Assembly: GCA_038503035.1 (NCBI GenBank)
Contig: JAVSML010021647.1
Span: forward strand, 66,794-130,793
Direction: 5' to 3'
DNA: 64,000 bases
Source: Crocodylus rhombifer
Lineage: Eukaryota; Chordata; Crocodylia; Crocodylidae
Below, one piece after another: positions 56,095-64,000 of the stretch. Numbering within the stretch: the stretch's first letter is position 1; every line of letters starts with the position of its first letter. A program made the position numbers and the translations under genes. The notes under the pieces were generated by a model that had not been told where the DNA came from, did not search any database, and saw nothing but the letters and a program-made list of their open reading frames with translations.

Positions 56095-56999
56095 TAATTC
56101 AATAAATTCACAGGGGAAACATAAAATATTCAAAACCTCAACATTCCAGCACTCATAGTTAGCTGTTCCCATCTTTCATACCCCACTCAACATTTTGGGA
56201 CTCCACCTCACTTCTGGTACCTCTTACTGCTGCTGATCTCTGGCTGGGGATCTCACTCTTAGGCCCCCACTGCCAGAGACTCCTCTGAGTGTCTGGACTT
56301 CTGTAAATCTCCTCTGGCTCTTCTGCAGTTCACTCTTTCTAGCCAGCCAGCCTTTACCATCAGGGCAGTTTTTTCCTGCATGCTGGCACTACCTGGCGTA
56401 CGGGCTGTCTCCACTGTGTGAGCTCTCCCCAGCATGCCCACTCTCCCAGTGTACTGGCTTTTTGTTGGGATTGGAGGGGACTTCCAATTACACCAGAAGC
56501 TGCTGAGTGCCTGCCCACGTGTGCTAGGCATATGCTTCTAAAGCATGGCTGGGGCAGAATTCAGATTGGTCATTGCTCGTTTGGCATGGCTGAGACTTCT
56601 TCCTGGGCCCTATGCTATGCCCCCAGGGTACAGGGCTGCTTCCCCATTTCCTCCCTGTCCCATGTTCTTTGGGACATTGGGAGGCAAGCTCCCACAGAGG
56701 CACAGAGGACTGAGCCCCAAGGTGGGGAAAAGAGTGAGGGAAGTCAGAGGCCTGAATGGAGTATAGCAGAGGTTGGGGCTCAGTGCCCATTCATTAGTGA
56801 CTGGTAACACCTGTGAGTCATGGGCATGGCTACAGGGGAGGTTGGAGTTTGTGAATAGCCCATAAGGCACCTGGTGTCCTAGGCGCTACGTACAGGGCCC
56901 ACCTAACATAGAAGATGGGTCAGGGCTCACTCAGTGGCCCTTGGGGTACCTCCCTTTCCAAGTCTATTAAGAATACCAAGTCATGACAAGTGAGACCAA
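56095..56999. other. Unassigned moderately GC-rich DNA
   Basis: No recognised gene. Frames such as 56418-56807 show no domain. It may be internal sequence of the LTR-like element to its right, as it lies downstream of that repeat on the minus strand, but nothing coding supports this. Confidence 0.4.
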
Positions 57000-58304
57000 C
57001 AGAGCGTAGCTTAGTGTGAGGGAATGGGGCCTAGGAGCAGCCGTGAACTCTCTAGCGCCCCCCTACCATCATTTACGGTGGACTCAGCACCCTCTGTTTC
57101 TTGCCCGCCACGTCTTTGACGACAATTAGTTCAGATGGGAGGCTGCCTTTATCCCCTGGTGAACGGTGTGAGTGTTCCTACCCCTACTCCATATGGGGTG
57201 CCTCGGCACCCCCTGCCTTAAGGGCTATGCGTGCCTCCTACCTCCCCTTTAGCACGCCCCAAGCCTCGCAGCTGTTCTCTGGATGTTGTTTGGTCCCTTG
57301 CCCTCTGGCGCCCTCTCTGGCACCCCTGGGCCTATCGCACCCTGGTGCCCCTCTCTAGCACCCCTGGGCTTACCACACTCTTGGCGCCCCAAGGCTGTCC
57401 CGCCCCAGTGCCCCTCTCTAGAACTTCTGTTGTTACCAGCGCCCCTGGGCCTGGCACATAGCCGCCGCCCTACTGCTGGTACCCCTGAGCCTTGACACGT
57501 AGCTGCCACCCTGTTACCGGCGCCCCTGCACCTGGCACGTAGCCACCGCCCTGTTACCAGTGCCCCTGGGCCTGTTGCACCCTTGGGCTACCACTCAGCC
57601 TGCTGCCCCACTCTGGGGCCTAAGCCGCGCCTCACGCACCCTGCTGCCCCCTTCCGGGGCCCATGCCATGGTCCGCATGCCCGTTGCCCTCTCTAGGGCC
57701 TGTGCCGTGCCTCTCACGCGCACTGCCCCCTTCCGGGGCCTAAGCCACGCTTCCCGCGCTGGGGCTACAATCCCCACTCACCGAGCACCTCTCCGGCACT
57801 CATCCACTGTGCCAACTGCGGCACCCGCTCTGTGCCCCCCGCTGGGCACCAGGAGCCCCCAAGCCACTGGGGCGCTCCTGTGAGGCCTCCTCATGCCCCT
57901 ACAGCCTCACCTGGTCCTCCGGTGTAATCATAACACAAACCCGAGCCCAACGGCTATAACAAAACAACAAGGAGCCTCCTGGCTCATAACGTACCCTCCG
58001 TGCCATGCTGGGTCTCAACCAATACAGTCCTTCGGGTTTGCTCTCCCCTCGCATCATTGCAGCCGGTCAAACCGCCACCATCAACCCTGCTGCTCAGCTC
58101 ACCCGAGAGCTACAGCTCCCGTGGCTGCCAGAGGAGAACTGCTGCTAGGCTGCAGCCTGGGCTGTTTATAAAGGGCCCGGCCCTGCCCCCTTTCGGTCAC
58201 CTGACTGGCTGGTTACCACAGCAACCCGCAGCTGCGCTGCCCTGCTGATTGACAGCTCTCCTTCTCCTTTAAGGCACAGGACACCTCAGTGCCCCTGTGA
58301 CACT
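57000..58304 (-). mobile_element. LTR-like repeat with two minisatellites (copy 2)
   Basis: Minus strand. It starts tgtcacaggggcactgagg at 58304, has a tttataaa box at about 58166-58173 followed by cagcccaggctgcagcc, and then the ttgttatagccgttgggctc block (about 57945-57965) seen in copies 1 and 3. It is GC-rich. Towards its 3' side it shares gtcaaagacgtggcgggcaa (about 57105-57124) with catcaagacatggcaggtga in copy 3 (about 60777-60796). The left boundary near 57000 is a guess. Open frames here are compositional. Confidence 0.5.
57290..57770 (-). repeat. Two adjacent minisatellite arrays, about 41-43-bp units
   Basis: One array (about 57300-57590) repeats gcccctgggcctggcacgta + gccaccgccctgttacc. 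The next (about 57595-57770) repeats cggggcctaagccacgc + ctcacgc.c.ctgcccccttc. Both lie in the 3' half of LTR-like copy 2. Confidence 0.65.
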
Positions 58305-59848
58305 TAGAGGTAGAGTTGGACAGGAACCGTTTGGCCACCAGGGGGCATCATGGTCACTTCTGGGGCATGGTTCTGTTACATCTTGGTACCTGAGTCTTTT
58401 CAAGTGTGAGCACTTAGGTTGCACAAGAAAACAGAGACTCAAGCGCTATCCCAGATACAAAGAATCTATAGTGCATAGTGAGGCAAGAGGCAGAAAAAGG
58501 GTTAGATCATGGAGTGTATTTTTACTATTCCCCCTTTCTGCCCTTTCAAGATTTCTATAATTTGCCATATATAGGTCAAGTAGCATCTCTGGGTAGAGCA
58601 GAGTTGACCATCTTCAAGGGAGAAAAAATGTGAAAGTACGTGGGGCAATTTGCTAAGGGGTGGATCTAGTGTAGGCATACAATGAGTCTATATGAAGAGT
58701 ACAAAATCCCACAAAATCTTCAGGATCTGGGAAATCCACTAGGTTGGCAAGTAGGCAAGAGCTGTCCAAAAAACTGAATATCATTTCCAGGAAAAATGTC
58801 AAGATTTTTGGAAATGTTTTTAATGCAAAATCAAGCCCCCTTCCCTGCCCAAATCTGGATTATTTTCTAGGAATAGAATAATATTTTATGTTAGAAATAC
58901 CAGAATATTATGACAGTGGAAACACATTTCTGCCAGGAGGGCTGCAAGGACCACAGAGGTGCTGATGAGTTAGTAAAAAAGGTGATAACCCAAAAAGACA
59001 GAGAAAAACTGAAGCTGAACAATATCCAGTGAATTATGAAAACATCCAAAAGATTTTTTGCTGCACTAAGGTATGGTATTTAAGCTCACAAAATAATATT
59101 AAGGACTTAAGCACATCTGTAACTACACACATGAGTAATCCTATTGGGCACAATCCTCTAATGCCTACAACATTATTAAAATTCAACAAATGAATATTTG
59201 GCAGAGCCTTTCACTCATAACAAACTCTAACCAAATTAAGAAGTCAGAAAAAGGAAACAGCTGAGATATTAATATTTAAAACTTTGCTGTGCAGTGGACA
59301 TATGTAATAACTTTTCAAAGAGACTTTCAGAAGGATTTTTTAATATTGTACATGCAATACTTGTCCTATATACATATTTACTTGACAGACTGGAGAAGCT
59401 GTTTTAAAAACTGTTCAGGTCTCCTGGGTAAATAATATTCCTTTCAAAAGTTATGACTACACATTTAACTGATAATCCAGATTGGATCTGTTATGCATAT
59501 CATAAACCTTTTTTTCCAGCTGCCTAGTGAATGTTTAATTGTTGAGTAGAAAAAGATCCAAATTATTTAATAGTCTCTATTTTTTTAAACTGTAATTATT
59601 TTCCATTTTTAAAATCCCCAAACAAAAGCAGTCTGGACACTTTCTTCCACCAAAGTAATCAAATACATGTAGTTAACAAATATAACTAAAGGAATACAGC
59701 ATTTTGGGTCCAAATTTTTCTGTCTGGTATTGTTAAGGCATGATGAGAAACTTCTGCATTATAAAACTACCATTTGTTCTTAAAATTCTGATGATAAGAA
59801 TCCATGATCCAGGTTCTGCCTTTATTTACTCACAAATAATAGTAGGGT
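58305..59848. other. Intergenic DNA
   Basis: AT-rich, no gene or clear repeat. Confidence 0.5.
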
Positions 59849-60860
59849 GTAACAGGGAACCCTAGCCCTGTTACCAGAAAGCAGGCTGGCCCCTTTAAGA
59901 CCAGAACTTTCCAGGCATGGCCTGCTGGCAGGATAAGGGTTAAAAGCTGAGCCTTGTTGTTTAGTCAGGTAACAGGAAGTGGGCAGGCCAGAACTTTAAA
60001 AAACCTGGGCTGAGTAGGCTAAAGGGTTTTTTGGCTGCAGAAGGGGTGGACTTCTGATGACTCCCAGAGAAACTGCAGCAGCCCCATAAGAAGGAGTACA
60101 GCAGACAATGGGAAGCAGAAGCACCGAGCCATGGAAAACATGAACTAACAGACTGCCTTCCTTAACTTTATTTTGGTTATAGCCCATAGGCTTACTGTTT
60201 ATGTTTGATTGGTAAGCAGGTGGTTTATGGTTGATGCTGTAGGGGAGGAGGAGGCCTCATTAGCACCTTGGGGTGCAGTCATGAAAGGCCAAAGGGCCCC
60301 AGTGCACTAGTGGGTGCAGCTGTACGGGGCCAAGGGCCCACAGCTGGATGCAGGAAAATAGGACTTTGAAGCTGGGTCCTAGTAGGTGGATCTAGGCTAG
60401 TAGCCTGAGCTATATGAAAGGGGCCAAGCCTGAGGAGGCAGAAGACCCAACAACTTGGTGCCCAGGAGTGCAGTGTGAAAGGGGGACCAGAAGGCCTAGT
60501 GCCATAGTGAGCACAAAAGGAGGGTCATGGGACCAGAGAGTATTAAGGGGCTAGAGCCTCAGAGTCAAACCCTACCTGGTGGGTTTAGGTTGGTAGGCCT
60601 AGCTTGAGAAAGATGGGGGTGAGAAGCCCAAGGTGGCTAAGAACCCCAACATAGATGTACAAACAACATCTTTGAGGTGTGGGGCACATACAGAGGTGGT
60701 CGGAGCATGCAAGGACAGCCTAAGTCATCAGGCGTACAATAGGTAGTTTCCCACGTGTAAACTAAACAATATTTACATCAAGACATGGCAGGTGAGTAAA
60801 GGTGGGATACAGGACAAAACACAGGAGTGAAGCATTAAAGGACTTCAAAGGTGCCCCTCA
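59849..60860 (+). mobile_element. LTR-like repeat (copy 3)
   Basis: It starts tgtaacagggaaccctag, has ctttaaaaaacctgggctga at about 59993-60012 in the position of the TATA-leader block of copies 1 and 2, and ttggttatagcccataggct at about 60173-60192. Repetitive gggcc-aagcct-type units fill 60280-60640. It then shares the catcaagacatggcaggtga word with copy 2. The 3' boundary is uncertain. No coding sequence is seen. Confidence 0.5.
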
Positions 60861-61415
60861 CAAGCCACTAGAAAGCGGCTAGGGATGGCAATGTGTTACA
60901 TAGGGAAATAAGGCGTAGAACAGATTGCCTTCTTTCCTACCCCCCAACAGAAGCTAAGGATAATTCCAACCTGATACCCAAGAGTACAGGAGGGAGCTGA
61001 ATTTATTTGTGCTCATCTGCAAAATATAACACCAAGGGAACATAGATTAATCAATATAAACCACAGCAAGCTTCCAAGCCAGTTAGTCTATGCACAGTGG
61101 TCCACAGCATAAACTAACCAAAGGTATATGCTGCTGCCTCTTTCTAAGGGCCTGATTTTATAAAAGATGACTGTGAAGCGTGTTCCTACGAATGTATTAA
61201 TGTGTAGAAATATTTGGAACATCAAACCCCACAAAACCTAAAAGGATGCACATGACTGAATGTTCCTCCAGATCCATCTCATTACCTTGACAAGTAGCAT
61301 CTTTAGATCCAATAATGCACTGGCCTGTCTTGCTGGACAAAAGCCACAAAATATTTTTTTAATATTCTAAAATAAATTCATTAGTGTTTGCTCTTCACAT
61401 ACATTTCCTAAGTAT
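60861..61415. other. Intergenic DNA
   Basis: No gene or clear repeat. Confidence 0.5.
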
Positions 61416-61423
61416 GATTACTG

Positions 61424-62197
61424 CAGGGGTGTGCAAAACTGGCCCCATTCAATTCAGATTCACATTTGGATTTGGCCCAAATCAGGGACAGTGATTCAAT
61501 CCATTGATTTGAATCATTATCCCTGATTTGATTCAGCCAAATCCAAATCTGATGATTCAATGGTGAGTCAGCGAATCAGAGATTCAGACGCAGGCACAGA
61601 TTTAAAAGTTTTTTCTACATACCTTGAGGTAGCAGCACAGCTCGTGATTGCTGCAGTGCTGGGGCAGACAGAGCATCCCACAGCAGCGCTGGGGTTGATG
61701 GCAGTGAACCCCGAAGTTGCCCAGTAGTACTTCTGGTCCACTTCCGGGTCTGCCGGGGAGTGCGCAGGGGGCTCTCCATGCCTCCCCGGCTTGGCAATTT
61801 GCTATGGGGGGACCCCGGGTGCCCCTCCCCCAGACTCAGGAGGAACTAGTCACCATGCTGGGGGGATTTATGGGGGGAGGGGCTCAGCACACTCCCCAGT
61901 GGACCCAGAAATGCTTCTGGTCCACTTCCGAGTCACTGCCAAGCGTACTAGGGAGCTCCCATGCTTCTGTGGGATGTCGCATGTGCCCCAGCACCACAGT
62001 GATCATAAGCCCCTGCTACCTAATGGTATGTAGAAAAAACATTTAAAACTGTCTCTATGTTCAAATTGCCAAATTTTTCCAAATCAAGTTAAAGAGATTA
62101 AAGAGTCTTCTGATTTGATTTGGATTTAGAAATTCAACCACTGAATCAGTCCAAATCTCTGCCAAATGAAATCAGAGACTGATTTCATGCAGCCCTA
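61424..62197. mobile_element. hAT-like non-autonomous element
   Basis: The left end CAGGGGTGTGCAAAACTGG and the right end, reverse complement TAGGGCTGCATGAAATC, are inverted repeats. The flanks are GATTACTG (61416-61423) and GTTTACTG (62198-62205), 7 of 8 identical, the hAT target size. The outer parts share gattcagattc..gattt / cagggacagtgattcaat words with 4915-5980. Inside, the paired blocks gtttttctacatacctt (about 61608-61624) and gg-tatgtagaaaaaac (about 62023-62040) are inverted. The GC-rich middle has frames of 60-109 codons without any transposase motif. Confidence 0.75.
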
Positions 62198-62205
62198 GTT
62201 TACTG

Positions 62206-62993
62206 ACCTGAATATTATTTAAACAAAAATTATGAGATATTATTGAAAAATGTTCGTGAATAGCAAATTTCAAAATGTTAAATATGAATACTAGTATTGT
62301 AACTTCAAACATTATTTTTGTATAATCAGAAAATGATGATGCATCTCAGATTACCTATTTGTCTAGTCAAGACAAACTGTAATCTGAACATTAGAACTGC
62401 AAATGGAACATCAGTTAAGATCATACAGGAAGCTAGGGGCTAAAATTATACAAGAAATTATTTGATACGTAATTTTTAACATATAAATATGGCTGTTAGA
62501 GTGAAAACATATTTAAACTGTCAAGTTTTCCTTCATTTTTGACCATTAAAAAATATGGGTGTTCAGTGAGTTTTAGTTATCTGAAAATCAAACACTATAC
62601 TGTTAATTTTTTCCATAAAAAATAGAAAAAATTGTTGCTCAGAATTCTCCTCTTACCCCTAACATTCTTCATTGGAAAAAAAGTCTCAATTGGTGCTATA
62701 AATAAATTCTAGAAAACTGTGACCATATGTGGCCAGAAACAATTTAATTAAGTATTTCAATTGAATTATTTGTTCAAACCTATTGGCCAATGTCCACTCT
62801 GCTACTCCTAACACAGGAAAAGATCTTGCCTTCCCTTGTCAAGCTGTTGACTTTAACAGAGCTATTTGGTATAAAAATCATCAACAGGGTCTAACCCCAG
62901 GAATTCCATCATTAAAGTACATATCTCTCCCACTGCAGATAACTATGTGGAAGTGGGACAATAAAATGGTTGGAAATATAATTAATACTCACT
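62206..62993. other. AT-rich intergenic DNA
   Basis: Nothing supportable seen. Confidence 0.5.
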
Positions 62994-63283
62994 GAGCATG
63001 TCTACATGAGACACCGTCACTGTAGCAATGAGCTATGGCAACATAGCTCGTCACTACAATGACATAACATCGGTGAGCACAAACCATTATGCTAATACTA
63101 CATCACTGTAGCAATGAGTTACATCACCATAGTTCATCGTTACAGTGATGTAAGGTCTAAAGCTAACCATGTGCCACTGGGACTGAGCATTACCATCCAG
63201 TATGGCACAGAACACTCATTTATTACTTACTAAATGACTTCACAGTACCAAATGCGCAGTCAGAGATGCATGTAAACTAGCCC
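62994..63283. mobile_element. Short palindromic miniature element, second copy of the 44384 family
   Basis: The left end GAGCATGTCTACATGAGAC and the right end, reverse complement GGGCTAGTTTACATGCATC, are inverted repeats; the flanks are ACT and ATT. The inside repeats gtagcaatgagctatggcaa / gtagcaatgagttacatcac and their inverses, as in 44384-44643. Both have a tatggcacag-type stretch in the right half. Confidence 0.6.
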
Positions 63284-63529
63284 ATTGTGTAAAGGAGGTC
63301 TTAGTGTAAATAATGATCAGTTATTCCTCTTTGTAGGCTAATTACTAGAAGGGTAAATGACACACTAGATCCTGTGTGTTATACATGTGCAAAATAAGTT
63401 CCAAATAAATTCTTAACAGAAGAAAATAACTGAACTTTGTGGTGCAGAAAAATATGACAAGATGATACCAGGCAGTATCTCACTTACATTTAGCCTTTCC
63501 TACTCTTCAATTTTGGCATCACCATTTAA

Positions 63530-63972
63530 TCTGTCTGTCCATCCATAATGATTTATTCACATTCTGATTTGCTGAGTGGTGGTGGTGGACCCGGGCTGAT
63601 GTGGTGGCAGTGGGGAGAGGGGAGGAGTGGGCCTGTGCTCAACATGGAGGTGGGAAGGAGGAGCGAGCCGGAGGAGTGAGGGGGGAGAAGTCGGCCCACC
63701 ACAGCAGTGCAGGGGGAGCAGTGGGCCTGGCTTGACGTGGCTTGATGTGGCAGCGGCTGGCGGGGAGGGGAGGAGTGGGCCTCCTTCTCGCCTTGGGCAT
63801 GGGCCCACTCCTCTCACACCCACCCACCCTCATCGCATACTAGCCCCGAGCCAGCTCCTCCCGTCTCCCCACTGCTGCTGTGTTGGCCCAGACCCTCTGT
63901 TTCCCCCCACCCCTGCTACTCCATCGCCACCTACTCTCCCCCCCCCATCATTCTTGATGGGCAATTAGCTAG
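63530..63972 (+). mobile_element. Helitron-like non-autonomous element (copy 2)
   Basis: It begins TCTGTCTGTCC directly after an A and ends CTAG at 63969-63972 before a T. A perfect 7-bp hairpin, CCCATCA-ttct-TGATGGG (63944-63961), stands seven bases before the CTAG. A(TC...hairpin...CTRR)T is the diagnostic layout of Helitrons, which insert between A and T without duplication. The interior is GC-rich with gggaggggaggagtgggcct repeats and no Rep/helicase. It shares ends with 55424-56094. Confidence 0.6.
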
Positions 63973-64000
63973 TGGTTAATAATAACCATATGTAGTCCTG

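Noticed and set aside
55454..56105. Frames of 118-196 codons in several frames
   Set aside because: Several frames on both strands are open over the same tandem array, which points to periodic GC-rich DNA and not a gene.
57101..57883. Proline/leucine-rich frames up to 107 codons
   Set aside because: They lie in minisatellite units of an LTR-like repeat; no start context, splice logic or domain supports them.
1..64000. CRISPR arrays, bacterial-type operons, prophage or plasmid features
   Set aside because: There are no regularly spaced short identical repeats, no dense co-oriented frames with ribosome sites, and the content is clearly vertebrate interspersed repeats.

Overview
This window looks like intergenic DNA from a large, repeat-rich amniote genome, most likely a crocodilian or another archosaur/turtle-grade reptile. 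The grounds are several generations of CR1 non-LTR retrotransposons ending in (ctatgaat)n- or (ctatgaaa)n-type tails, abundant hAT- and Harbinger-like non-autonomous DNA elements, MIR/tRNA-derived SINE relics and AT-rich unique sequence between them. The species call is an inference from repeat content. I find no convincing host protein-coding exon, rRNA, functional tRNA, operon or CRISPR array. All long open frames with recognisable homology belong to transposable elements.

Layout, left to right. 1-4.9 kb is AT-rich sequence with little structure. A hAT-like element with foldback GC-rich interior lies at 4915-5980. A worn CR1 lies at 8.56-10.49 kb (+) and an old CR1 3' scrap at about 11.2 kb (-). 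A hAT-like element with matching 8-bp flanks occupies 11478-13148. At 13350-17588 there is a three-layer nest: a hAT-like element holds an old CR1, which holds a younger CR1 with a 448-codon open reverse-transcriptase frame. A CR1 on the minus strand (19.06-21.18 kb) has lost its reverse-transcriptase core. A long non-coding repeat (22.9-24.77 kb) is split by a 5'-truncated CR1 with an open 3' half, and a second, inverted copy at 49.2-50.56 kb shows the unoccupied site. The C-terminal end of an R2-type retrotransposon lies at 29.1-29.9 kb (-), a second copy of the nested hAT family at 30.09-30.52 kb, a Harbinger-like element with TTA flanks at 32.65-33.28 kb, and two abutting palindromic elements at 33.8-35.0 kb. 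A very old CR1/L3-like LINE lies at 36.3-37.6 kb, with SINE relics at 38.1-39.0 kb and a MIR-like fragment at about 41.9 kb. A CR1 at 45.43-48.45 kb (-) keeps a 644-codon frame and part of ORF1 joined to ORF2 by a deletion. The right end holds a 48-bp minisatellite, three related LTR-like repeats containing minisatellites (from 53.88, 58.30 and 59.85 kb), two Helitron-like elements (55.42-56.09 and 63.53-63.97 kb), and a hAT-like element at 61.42-62.20 kb.

The coding content consists of CR1 protein modules: ORF1 with a coiled coil and a GDSL-type esterase start, and ORF2 with AP endonuclease, linker, reverse transcriptase and C-terminal region. The least damaged are at 45526-47460 (-), 15017-16363 (+) and 23337-24385 (+). 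None is a complete element. I found no undescribed cellular system. The most informative structures are the nested insertions, the deletion-derivative CR1 pair, the R2-type relic, the Helitron-like pair and the minisatellite-bearing LTR-like family. Element boundaries were read by eye and may be off by tens of bases unless flanking duplications are quoted.
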